NCBI GenBank assembly: GCA_902806055.1
Contig: CADCVD010000019.1
Location: 1-52,098, forward strand
Direction: 5' to 3'
DNA length: 52,098 bases
Source of the DNA: an uncultured Rubrobacteraceae bacterium
GTDB taxonomy: Bacteria > Actinomycetota > Rubrobacteria > Rubrobacterales > Rubrobacteraceae
In this document: positions 17,639 to 25,376 of the stretch, piece by piece
How positions within the stretch are numbered: position 1 is the first letter of the stretch
Layout: each line of letters opens with the position of its first letter
Program-made: the position numbers and the translations under genes
Notes under the pieces: generated by a model
Told to the model about the DNA's origin: nothing
The model's database searches: none
What the model saw: the letters and a program-made list of their open reading frames with translations, nothing else

Positions 17639-17678
17639 GCCGGTCAGCGTTCGAGCCTTGGCTCGAACGCTGACCGGC
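17639..17678 (+). terminator. 18-bp perfect hairpin between the two mutase subunit genes
   Basis: Left arm 17639-17656 and right arm 17661-17678 pair perfectly over 18 bp around a CTTG loop. It begins 9 nt after the large-subunit stop and ends 22 nt before the small-subunit ribosome site. There is no U-tract. It could be a partial terminator or a 3'-end stabiliser that sets unequal subunit levels. Confidence 0.8.
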
Positions 17679-17711
17679 CGAGATGCTGGCAGCGCCGACC
17701 GGAGGGATGCG

Positions 17712-18110
17712 ATGGCCGAGACTATACGGGTAGTGGTGGCGAAGGTCGGGCTCGACGGGCACGACCGGGGGGCGAAGATCATCGCGCGCGCTCTGAGGGA
17801 CGCGGGGATGGAGGTGATCTATACGGGACTTCACCAGACCCCCGAGCAGGTCGTCGAGGCGACCATACAGGAGGACGCCGACGCTATAGGCGTCTCGATC
17901 CTCTCCGGCGCCCATATGACGCTCCTGCCGCGCATAATAGACCTTCTCAAGGAGAACGACGCCGAGGACGTCCTGGTCTTCTGCGGCGGCACTATCCCGA
18001 AGGAAGACATCCAGAAGCTCAAGGAGAAAGGCGTAGGCGAGGTCTTCACCCCCGGAACCCCGACTAAAAAAGCTGTAGAGTACCTCCGGGAAGCACTGGT
18101 CAAGAGCTAG
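17712..18110 (+). CDS. Cobalamin-binding subunit of methylmalonyl-CoA mutase (B12-binding domain protein)
   Basis: 132 aa, a free-standing B12-binding domain. The base-off motif is D15-G-H17-D-R-G20 (DxHxxG, His17 being the lower axial ligand), followed by SILSGAH near 73 and CGGTIP near 99, which complete the DxHxxG-SxL-GG pattern. It completes the catalytic chain encoded upstream. ATG 17712 follows GGAGGG at 17701-17706. A long hairpin separates it from the large subunit gene. Confidence 0.94.
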   Translation: MAETIRVVVAKVGLDGHDRGAKIIARALRDAGMEVIYTGLHQTPEQVVEATIQEDADAIGVSILSGAHMTLLPRIIDLLKENDAEDVLVFCGGTIPKEDIQKLKEKGVGEVFTPGTPTKKAVEYLREALVKS

Positions 18111-18154
18111 CCGGCGGTTACTGCTAGAGCTGATCGTCGGACAAGGAGCGTGGC

Positions 18155-18931
18155 ATGGACTTCGTAAAGGTGGAGCGCGGGGACGACGGTGTGACGGTCC
18201 TTACTGTCGACCGGCAGGACAAGCTCAACTCGCTCAACCCGCAGGTGGTAGAGGAGATCGGGCAGGCGCTCCTGGAGCTTCAGGAGGAGCCGCCGCGGGT
18301 CATCATAGTTACGGGCGCGGGGGAGAGGGCGTTCGTCGCGGGGGCCGACATAGCGGTGATGAACGAGATGAGCCCGATCGAGGCCAAGAGGTTCGCCGAG
18401 CTCGGTCACGCGGCTACGGCGCTGCTCGACCGGAGCCCGGTTCCGACCATCGCCGCCATCAACGGCTTCGCCCTTGGCGGTGGCTGCGAGTTGGCGCTCG
18501 CCTGCGATATACGCATCGCCGCCGAGAACGCGCTCCTTGGCTTCCCGGAGGTGACGCTGGGCATCCTGCCGGGCCTGGGCGGGACGCAGCGGCTGCCGCG
18601 GCTCGTGGGGCCGGGGATCGCGAAGGAGATGATCTTCTCGGGCCGCCGCTTGAAGGCCGAGGAGGCCCGCATGGTAAACCTCGTCAACCGTGTCGTCCCC
18701 GAGGGTGAGGCCCTGAACGCCGCCCGCGAGCTCGCAGGGGAGATAGCCGCCAATGGCCCCGTCGCCGTCCGCCACGCCAAGGCCGCCGCGAACAAGTCGC
18801 AGGACGTGGATCTCGTGAGCGGGCTTGAGTACGAGGCCGACCAGTTCGCCCTCCTCTTCGCCACTGAGGACGCCAGAGAGGGCATGGGCGCCTTCGTCGA
18901 GAAGCGCAAGGCGGATTTCAAGGGGCGTTGA
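18155..18931 (+). CDS. Enoyl-CoA hydratase/isomerase family protein
   Basis: Crotonase of 258 aa. The oxyanion-hole segments are GAGERAFVAGADIAVM (around 53-68) and INGFALGGGCELALACD (around 104-120); catalytic region FPEVTLGILPGLGGTQRLPR carries the Glu typical of hydratases. It probably hydrates trans-2-enoyl-CoA in fatty-acid or branched-chain breakdown. ATG 18155 has AAGGAG upstream. It ends in a TTGA overlap with the thioesterase gene, so the two are translated together. Confidence 0.92.
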   Translation: MDFVKVERGDDGVTVLTVDRQDKLNSLNPQVVEEIGQALLELQEEPPRVIIVTGAGERAFVAGADIAVMNEMSPIEAKRFAELGHAATALLDRSPVPTIAAINGFALGGGCELALACDIRIAAENALLGFPEVTLGILPGLGGTQRLPRLVGPGIAKEMIFSGRRLKAEEARMVNLVNRVVPEGEALNAARELAGEIAANGPVAVRHAKAAANKSQDVDLVSGLEYEADQFALLFATEDAREGMGAFVEKRKADFKGR

Positions 18932-19365
18932 TCCACGAGGTCAGCTTCCGCGTCCGCTACTCTGAGACCGACGCCCAAGGGATAGTAAACAACGCCAACT
19001 ACCTCTCCTATTTCGAGGTCGGCCGCGTGGAGTGGCTACGCGCCGCCGGCTTCTCTTACAAGGAGCTTGAGAAGAAAGGCTACGGCTTCGTGGTCGTCGA
19101 GGTACGAGCCTTCTACAGAAAGGCCGCCTTCTTCGACGACGAGGTAACGCTTCGCACGGAGCTCGCGGAGCTGCAACGCGCCTCGCTCTGCTTCTCTTAC
19201 GCCCTGCTCCGGGGAGAGGAGGTAGTCGCTACCGGTTACACCCGGCACGGTTGCATAGACTTCTCGACGGGCAAGGCGCGGCGTATGCCGCCGGAGCTCG
19301 ACTCTTACCGGGCCGACGCGGAGGCTAACCCCGGGCGCAGCGCCGGCGGGCGAAGTAACCTATGA
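18928..19365 (+). CDS. Acyl-CoA thioesterase (YbgC/4-hydroxybenzoyl-CoA thioesterase type hotdog)
   Basis: 145 aa hotdog-fold protein. VRYSETDAQGIVNNANYLSY has the catalytic aspartate of the YbgC/4HBT class (ETDAQGIVNNANY). The middle of the protein is a regular beta sheet, and it ends in a short Gly/Ser-rich tail. It hydrolyses acyl-CoA thioesters; chain preference is unknown. TTG 18928 overlaps the hydratase stop. Its last 41 bases overlap the convergent MFS gene. Confidence 0.9.
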   Translation: MIHEVSFRVRYSETDAQGIVNNANYLSYFEVGRVEWLRAAGFSYKELEKKGYGFVVVEVRAFYRKAAFFDDEVTLRTELAELQRASLCFSYALLRGEEVVATGYTRHGCIDFSTGKARRMPPELDSYRADAEANPGRSAGGRSNL

Positions 19366-20489
19366 GGCCCAGGGGGACGGCGGTGAGGGACGCGAGGACG
19401 AAGATAAGGGGGTAGCCGGTCTCGGCGAACGGGGCGGCAGCGGCAGTGGTGAGGCCGCCGCCGACGAAGAGCGCGGCGGCGAAGAAGGAGACCACGGTTG
19501 CTCGGACCTCGGGCGCTACCTCCGTTGCCCAGGACTGCAGCGCGGGATGCATGAAGGCGAATCCCTCTCCTACAAGGACGGCTGCGAACGCGATGCCGGA
19601 GAGACTCTGGCTCGCGGCCCCGGCGCCGTAGCCCGTGGCGAGTAGGGCGCCGCCGATCAGGATAAGGCCCCCGCTCCCGGCCCTCCCTGCGACGCGATTC
19701 GCCGCCCGCGTCCACAACATCGTGGCGACCCCGAAGAGCCCGACCACCGCCCCCGAGACGGCGGCGCCGTAACCGACGGCTTCGAGTGCCGGGGCCAGGT
19801 AGGTAAAGTAGTCTAGGATCACACCACCCTCCACCAGCGCGAGGAGCACGACGAAGATCGCCCACGGCCGCCGCACGAAGCGTCCGAGCCGTGTCAACGG
19901 CCCGGCTTCTCCTTCCTCCCTCTCCGGTTCGGGGAGGCGCGTGGCGATGATGAGACCCAAGACGCCCGCGGCCAGGACCGGCAAGGCGAAGGCGAGCCGC
20001 CAGAGCCCGAAGTAGGCCGCGATCCCCGCGCTCACGGTCGCGAGAGCCGTTGCCATGGCGGTCGCGCCGAGTTGGTTACCCAAGGCCTTATGGCGTTTCT
20101 CTATCGGTACCGTGTCGCCTATATAGACCAGCGAGGCCGGTATTGCCGCCGCGAAGAGGCCGACCGTGACCGCCCTCGCTGTTACGAGGACAACGAGGTT
20201 CGGGGCCAGCGCCGAGAGCAGCCCCGGTACGAGCACCCCTAGCAGCGCCAACCGCATTACCAGGACACGCCCGAGACGGTCCGAGAGCATCCCCCACACT
20301 GGCTGCATCAACCCGTAGAGTAGGAAGTAGAGGCTCGCCGTCGCCGAGACCTCGGCCAGCGAGATCTGTAAGTCCGAAGATCGTCACCAGCATCGGCGCC
20401 ACTGTAAACCGGTCGAAGGTGCTCAGGAAAGCCGCTGCTTGCAACAGGCGCAGCCGGGCCTGCAACTCTCCGTAGCCAACCTCCGTCAA
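19325..20489 (-). pseudogene. MFS transporter, interrupted by one frameshift
   Basis: The first part (TTG 20489, GGELQARLR-like cytoplasmic start then FLSTFDRFTVAPMLVTIFGL) is in one frame. Near 20368-20372 the coding sense shifts to another frame: QISLAEVSATASLYFLLYGL, then MQPVWGMLSDRLGRVLVMR, which holds the MFS loop motif between helices 2 and 3. The remainder is a normal twelve-helix half-and-half to the stop at 19325. Total length would be about 387 aa. The frame changes by one base, so either a real recent lesion or a sequencing error. The 3' end overlaps the thioesterase gene by 41 bp. Substrate unknown. Confidence 0.83.
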
Positions 20490-20601
20490 CTATTCGTCGG
20501 GTCTGGCAGGATATAGCAGATGATCACGAGCGAACCTTACGGGAGGCGTTGTTCGAGAACAAGGCCTGCAAGCTTAGATCTCTCCTGCCCAGCAGCGGCC
20601 A

Positions 20602-20628
20602 TGTCACAATGAGCCTGGCTCTCTCGTC
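20602..20628 (+). promoter_or_regulatory. ECF41-type promoter upstream of sigJ
   Basis: TGTCACA at 20602-20608, exactly 16 nt, then CGTC at 20625-20628. From memory this is the published ECF41 target consensus (TGTCACA-N16-CGTC). It lies about 80 nt before the ECF41 start codon and points to autoregulation of the operon. I saw no second copy in the window. Confidence 0.85.
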
Positions 20629-20710
20629 TTATCAATAGAGGCAGATGAGGAGCGAGCAATGAGATTATACGAACTGGTCGTGGGCACGACCTTTGAGGAG
20701 GCGAGAGGCC

Positions 20711-21598
20711 ATGGGCCGCGCCGAGGACTTTGATCTGCACCGTCCGCTCCTGTTCTCTATAGCGTACCGGATGCTCGGCAGCGTGGCAGAGGCGGAGGAC
20801 GTGGTGCAGGAGGCGTATCTGCGCTGGCAGAGAGCGTCCGAGGCCGAGGTGAGATCCCCCAAAGCTTATCTCTCTGCGGTGGTGACTCGCCTTTGTATAG
20901 ACTACCTGCGCTCCGCAAGGGTAAAGCGCGAGGAGTATGTCGGCCCATGGCTGCCCGAACCGCTGCTGTCCGAGCCGACGCCGGACGTCGCAGATACAGT
21001 GGCCCTCGACGAGTCTCTCTCGATGGCTTTCCTGGTGTTGCTGGAGAGCCTGACGCCCACGGAGCGGGCGGTGTTCCTGCTGCGCGAGGTCTTCGACTAT
21101 GACTACCCGGAGATATCCCGCCTCGTAGGCAAGAGCGAGGCCAACTGCCGGCAGATAGCGCGGCGGGCGAGAGAGTCCGTCGCGGCCCGGCGTCCACGCT
21201 TTGAGCATTCGCCAGAGCAACAGGAGCGGCTAATGCAGCAGTTCGTCAGGGCCTGCACCACGGGCGACATGCCCGCTCTTCTCGAACTGCTCGCGGACGA
21301 CGTCACCCTCTGGTCGGACGGCGGCGGCAAAGCCCGTGCCGCGCTCAACCCGATCCACGGCTCGGATAAGGTCGCCCGGTTCTTCCTTGGAGTGCTCCGA
21401 AAGGCCCCGCCCAAGCTCGCCGTGCAGCATGCAACGATAAACGGCCAGCCTGGCATCATTAGCTACGTAGCCGGCAACCCCCTGAACGTGCTTACCCTGG
21501 ACATCGCGGAAGGGTGCATAAAGGCCGTTCGTATCGTAGCCAACCCGGAGAAGCTCCGGGCTGTGCCGCCGTTGCGGAGAGAGGAGGATTTGGGATGA
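20711..21598 (+). CDS. sigJ: ECF41 family RNA polymerase sigma factor (SigJ type)
   Basis: 295 aa: sigma-2 (about 7-75, SIAYRMLGSVAEAEDVVQEA), sigma-4 (about 100-160) and a SnoaL/NTF2-like C-terminal domain (about 170-285). The hallmarks of ECF41 are all present: the linker WLPEPL at 80-85, DGGGK at 203-207, and NPEK near 278. In this family the C-terminal extension replaces an anti-sigma factor and modulates activity. ATG 20711 has GAGGAGG at 20695-20701; an earlier TTG at 20693 lacks a site. ECF41 genes are typically linked to carboxymuconolactone decarboxylases, oxidoreductases or epimerases, as seen downstream. Its stop overlaps the next start (ATGA). Confidence 0.94.
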   Translation: MGRAEDFDLHRPLLFSIAYRMLGSVAEAEDVVQEAYLRWQRASEAEVRSPKAYLSAVVTRLCIDYLRSARVKREEYVGPWLPEPLLSEPTPDVADTVALDESLSMAFLVLLESLTPTERAVFLLREVFDYDYPEISRLVGKSEANCRQIARRARESVAARRPRFEHSPEQQERLMQQFVRACTTGDMPALLELLADDVTLWSDGGGKARAALNPIHGSDKVARFFLGVLRKAPPKLAVQHATINGQPGIISYVAGNPLNVLTLDIAEGCIKAVRIVANPEKLRAVPPLRREEDLG

Positions 21599-22437
21599 GC
21601 TCGTCGGAAGTACTGGTCACGGGCGGAAGAGGCGTGCTCGGGAGCGAGGTCGTGGACCGCTTGCGCGCCGCGGGCTGCGAGGTTCGGGTGTTGAGCCGGA
21701 GCGGGCAGCTCGGCACGGTCAGAGGAGACTTGGCTACCGGGGCGGGGCACTATGAGGCCGTCCGGGGCGTCGACATCATAGTGCACTGCGCCTCGAATCC
21801 CTTTCGCAAGACCCGCCAGACGGAGGTAGGGGGGACGGAGCGCCTAATCCGAGCAGCAGCGCGCGCCGGCGTCTCCCACCTCGTCTACGTCTCCATCGTC
21901 GGCGTCGACCGTAACCCTCACTATCGCTACTACCGGGCGAAGCTGGAGACCGAGCGGGTCGTCGAGCGATCGGAGCTGCCGTGGACGATCCTCAGAGCCA
22001 CGCAGTTCCATGACTTCTTGCTCAAAGTGCTCAGGACGCTGGAGATAGGACCGATCATGACGGTACCCAAAGGCTTCCTCTTCCAGCCCGTAGATATCAG
22101 CGAGGTAGCCGGACGCCTGACCGAGCTGGCTCTCTCGGAACCCGCCGGGCGTGTTCCTGACTTAGGAGGCCCGGAGATCCTGAACTCCGCCGAACTCGCG
22201 CGTGCTTACCTGGAGGCGACGAGGCAAAGGAAGAGGATTCTGGAACTGTCGGTGCCCGGCAAGCTCGGTCGTGCTTTCCGCGAAGGAGCCCAGACATGCC
22301 CGGACGGGATGCGCGGCAGGGTTACCTGGGAGGAGTTCTTGCGCAGCCGGATAGATCCGGCGACTGGACAGATCTCCTCCGCCTACGATCGTACCAAGGT
22401 AGCAGAGAGGAGGCACCATGAAAGACACGCGAGATGA
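21595..22437 (+). CDS. NAD(P)-binding SDR/epimerase-like protein (atypical SDR, NmrA/YwnB type)
   Basis: 280 aa. The Rossmann motif TGGRGVLG is near residues 8-15, with arginines after strand 2 (VRVLSRSG) that favour NADP. The typical Tyr region is YRYYRAKLETERVVERS, with Y-x-x-x-K present as YRAK. A long C-terminal substrate domain follows. Substrate unknown. The start at ATG 21595 overlaps the sigma-factor stop and has GAGGAGG upstream. Within an ECF41 operon this is the oxidoreductase/epimerase partner. Its 3' end overlaps the next gene by 20 bp. Confidence 0.88.
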   Translation: MSSSEVLVTGGRGVLGSEVVDRLRAAGCEVRVLSRSGQLGTVRGDLATGAGHYEAVRGVDIIVHCASNPFRKTRQTEVGGTERLIRAAARAGVSHLVYVSIVGVDRNPHYRYYRAKLETERVVERSELPWTILRATQFHDFLLKVLRTLEIGPIMTVPKGFLFQPVDISEVAGRLTELALSEPAGRVPDLGGPEILNSAELARAYLEATRQRKRILELSVPGKLGRAFREGAQTCPDGMRGRVTWEEFLRSRIDPATGQISSAYDRTKVAERRHHERHAR

Positions 22438-22903
22438 ACGCCAGGCGATGGGACAGGGGATGCGGCTCGGGCTGCTACTCCTGACCGCCTCTGTGTTGCC
22501 GGTAGGATTCTGGGCCTTATTCGCTCCCCGCTCCTTCTACGACGATTTCCCTGCCCCTGGTAGGTATTGGGTGTCGGCCATCGGACCCTACAACGAGCAC
22601 CTCGTCACGGACGTGGGGGCGGCGTATTTGGCCCTTGGGGTACTGCTCGGGCTGGCCGGGATCCTGCTCGGACGTACCCTCGTACGCGTCTCCCTGGTCG
22701 CGTGGCTCGTCTACGCCGTGCCGCACTTCGCCTTCCACTTCACCACGCTCGATGCCTTCACTCTTGCGGACAACCTGGCGAACATGGGCTCTTTAGGGCT
22801 CGCGGTGCTGCTCCCGTTACTCCTACTCGCCGGGACGTATCGGACGCCGCAGAAGGACGAGCCGGGAGATTGCGGAACGAAGGAAGGGAGGACCAGAGTA
22901 TGA
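22418..22903 (+). CDS. Four-helix integral membrane protein of the ECF41 operon
   Basis: 161 aa, not assigned to a named family. Hydrophobic segments lie at about 15-35 (LGLLLLTASVLPVGFWALFA), 65-87, 92-112 and 118-142; between the first two is a conserved-looking loop with RYWVSAIGPYNEHLVTDVGA. The C-terminal 20 residues are charged and cytosolic. ATG 22418 has AGGAGG upstream and overlaps the SDR gene, while its TGA overlaps the following ATG. It may hold a membrane-linked function of the operon; no more can be said. Confidence 0.75.
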   Translation: MKDTRDERQAMGQGMRLGLLLLTASVLPVGFWALFAPRSFYDDFPAPGRYWVSAIGPYNEHLVTDVGAAYLALGVLLGLAGILLGRTLVRVSLVAWLVYAVPHFAFHFTTLDAFTLADNLANMGSLGLAVLLPLLLLAGTYRTPQKDEPGDCGTKEGRTRV

Positions 22904-23463
22904 TCCTAGAGAAGCTGCGCGGCTACGGTAAGGTCTTGATGCGCGCCCGGTCGGGTAAAGTGTCCGATCTCCTCCGCCTGCTACTGAAGCGGCCGGCGAT
23001 TCTGGCGGGCGTGGGTGGTTACGAGACCGCGTTGCTCTTCAGCGGTCGGGTCGAGAGCCGGCTCAAGGCTTTGGCCCAAATCAAGACGGCCTCGCTCGTC
23101 GGCTGCCCCTTCTGACTGGATATAGGCTCTGCCGTGGGCAGAGAGTTGGGCGTTACCGAGGAGCAGTTGCGCGACCTGCCGATTTATCGTGAGAGCCCGG
23201 CCTTCTCGGAAGAGGAGCGTCTGGTGATCGAGCTAGCCGTAGAGATGGCCAAGACACCTGTAGAGTTGCCGCCTGAGTTACTGGACGGGTTGAACCGGTG
23301 TTTCGACGAGGCACAGCTCGTCGAACTGAGCGCAGCCGTCGCTTGGGAGAACTACCGGGCTCGCTTCAACCGCGTGTTCGGGGTATGGGCGGCCGGGTTC
23401 TCCGGGGAGGCGGTCTTCTGCGCTCTGCCGGAACGACCGGTCCGACTTGACGGATCTGGCTAA
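22900..23463 (+). CDS. Carboxymuconolactone decarboxylase/AhpD-like protein with in-frame TGA at the CxxC motif (candidate selenoprotein)
   Basis: Read through TGA at 23113-23115 this is 187 aa with the motif C69-P-F-U72, the position of the second cysteine in the redox CxxC of this family. Before it stands KTASLVG and after it [18 protein letters not shown], which is continuous family sequence in one frame. The tail [20 protein letters not shown] is also typical of the family. The TGA is not followed by decay: no further stop or shift to TAA at 23461. ATG 22900 has AAGGGAGG and overlaps the previous stop (ATGA). As the end of the ECF41 operon it fits the known ECF41 partner role. Alternative: a nonsense mutation giving a 71-residue stub. 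Confidence 0.85.
23116..23144 (+). promoter_or_regulatory. Candidate bacterial SECIS hairpin in the carboxymuconolactone decarboxylase gene
   Basis: CTCTGCC (23127-23133) pairs perfectly with GGCAGAG (23137-23143) around a GTG loop. The loop starts 18 nt after the in-frame TGA and begins with G, as bacterial SECIS rules require (G in the first two loop bases, 16-37 nt spacing). It lies inside the coding sequence, as in bacteria. Confidence 0.6.
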
Positions 23464-24198
23464 CGCGCCGTCATTCGGATAGCCCCATCCAACCTGATAA
23501 CCTCGCCGTTTAGCATCTCGTTCTCGACGATGCGACGCACGAGGGCGGCGTACTCCTCCGGCTTATCGAGGCGGGACGGGAAGGGAACCTGTTTCCCGAG
23601 CGGTTCGCGGGCTTCTTCTGGCAGACCGGCTATCATCGGCGTATTGAAGATACCGGGGGCGATGGCCGTGATCCGGATGCCGTAGTCCACGATCTCCTGG
23701 ACGATGGGCAGCGTCATGACGACGCCGCCCTTTGAGGCTGGTTACGCCGACTGGCCGATCTGTCCGTTAAAGGCCGCCACGGAATCAGAGTTAACGATGA
23801 CGCCGCGCTCACCGCTCTGCTCCGGTTCGTTTCTCTCGCATCGCGTCGGCCGCGAGTCGTCTTACGTTGAAGCTAACGACTAGGTTGACCTGCACCAACT
23901 CGCTGAAAGAGCCGAGGGAGCGCGGTCCGTTTCTGCCCAGAATCTTCTCCGCTGCCGCGATGTCCGCGCAGTTGACTACGCCGTGCAGCCCGCGGAAGGC
24001 TTTGAGAGCGACATCGATCGCGCCCTATAGGCTCTCCTCCTCTGTGACTTCGGTCTCTACGAGGTATGTTCCTCGCGTCTTCACCCTTAAGGTCCGCCGC
24101 AACAATGTTGGCGCTTCCCGATGCGAGGTCTATTGCGACCGCCGCGCCGATGCCGGATCCGCCGTTGGTTACGAGGGAGTGCGTCTCTGTACCCGCAT
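23460..24198 (-). pseudogene. Decayed SDR-type 3-hydroxyacyl-CoA dehydrogenase
   Basis: Pieces of a type II 3-hydroxyacyl-CoA/3-hydroxybutyryl-CoA dehydrogenase can be followed on the minus strand in several frames. In order they are LVTNGGSGIGAAVA (cofactor loop), [62 protein letters not shown], then an intact tail to TAG at 23460 ([21 protein letters not shown]). There are at least two stops; one TAA falls exactly where the catalytic Tyr of YxxxK should be. The original start overlapped the thiolase stop (TAATG, 24200-24196). The enzyme would have linked the thiolase to beta-oxidation. Clearly non-functional. Confidence 0.85.
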
Positions 24199-25367
24199 TA
24201 GATACGCTCGATTATCGTGGCGGTGGCCATGCCGTGGCCGATGCACATGACTTGCAGACCGAGCTGTCCGTCCGTTGCCTCGAGGCCGGCGAGCATCTTG
24301 GACATGAGGCCTGCGCCGGTAGCGCCCAGAGGATGGCCGTGGGCGATCGCTCCGCCCCAGGGGTTGACCTTCTCCATGTCGGGCTTAAGCTCATCCGCCC
24401 ACGAGAGGACGACCGTAGCGAAAGCTTCGTTCACCTCAATCCAGTCGAGATCGATTATGGAGAGGCCGGCTTTCTTGAGCGCAATTCTCGTCGCGGGGAT
24501 GACGCCGGTGAGCTGCATCGCCGGGTCGTCACCAACCGCGACGCGGGCCAAAAAGCGCGCGCGGGGACGCAAGCCATCCGCCTCGGCCGTCTCCCTGTCC
24601 CCAACGAGGACTGCCGCAGCGCCGTCGGAGATCTGGGAGGAGTTCCCCGCCGTGACCACGCCGTCCGGACGGAACACCGTCTTCAAGGAGGCCATCTTCT
24701 CCGCATCCACGACCCCGCGGATCCCCTCGTCGCTCGTCAGCTCAATGGGATGACCTTCGGCGTCGAGGCCGGCGGTGGGGAGCATCTCAGCGTTCTTGTT
24801 CTCGAGGGCGGCCTCGCTCGCCCTCCGGTGACTCTCTGCGGCGAGGGCGTCGACGTCTTCGCGCGTGATCCTCCACCGCTCCGCGATCCTCTCGGCGCTC
24901 TCGCCCTGGTGGACGAGCTCCTGCCTCTCAAGGAGGTCTGGGTTCAACAGCCCAAAGACCGAGCCGGCGTCGGGAGCGCCGCCTATATCGCTGAACATCG
25001 GCGCGCGGGTCATGCTCTCCACCCCCGAGCCGACGGCGTAGCCGACGTCGCCCGCGGCGATAGCCTGCGAGGCGAAGTGGACGGCCTGCTGGCTCGACCC
25101 GCACATGCGGTTGATGGTAACGGCCGGGACCGTGACCGGGAAGCCCGCGAGCATGACGCCGAGACGGCCGACGTTCGCCCCCTGCTCCCCGGCCTGGGTG
25201 ACGGTCCCGTTTATTACATCCTCTATCCTCTCGGGGTCTATGCCGGCGCGCTCGACGAGACCGGTGAGGACGCGAGCTAGCAGGGCGTCGGGCCGCTCCT
25301 CGCGGAACGCGCCCTGCCTCCGCGTAAACGGGGTGCGGACGGCTTCGAGGATCACAGGCTCTCTCAT
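24198..25367 (-). CDS. Acetyl-CoA acetyltransferase (thiolase)
   Basis: 389 aa, normal thiolase length. The nucleophile Cys89 sits in [10 protein letters not shown], the active histidine in [10 protein letters not shown] (near 340), and the C-terminal acid/base cysteine in [10 protein letters not shown]. The N-terminal [19 protein letters not shown] is typical of the degradative (FadA-like) class. It cleaves 3-ketoacyl-CoA in the fatty-acid cluster. ATG 25367 lies 9 nt after the stop of the CocE hydrolase with GGAG upstream. Its own stop overlaps the start of the decayed dehydrogenase. Confidence 0.93.
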   Translation of the reverse strand: MREPVILEAVRTPFTRRQGAFREERPDALLARVLTGLVERAGIDPERIEDVINGTVTQAGEQGANVGRLGVMLAGFPVTVPAVTINRMCGSSQQAVHFASQAIAAGDVGYAVGSGVESMTRAPMFSDIGGAPDAGSVFGLLNPDLLERQELVHQGESAERIAERWRITREDVDALAAESHRRASEAALENKNAEMLPTAGLDAEGHPIELTSDEGIRGVVDAEKMASLKTVFRPDGVVTAGNSSQISDGAAAVLVGDRETAEADGLRPRARFLARVAVGDDPAMQLTGVIPATRIALKKAGLSIIDLDWIEVNEAFATVVLSWADELKPDMEKVNPWGGAIAHGHPLGATGAGLMSKMLAGLEATDGQLGLQVMCIGHGMATATIIERI

Positions 25368-25376
25368 GCTCTTCTC

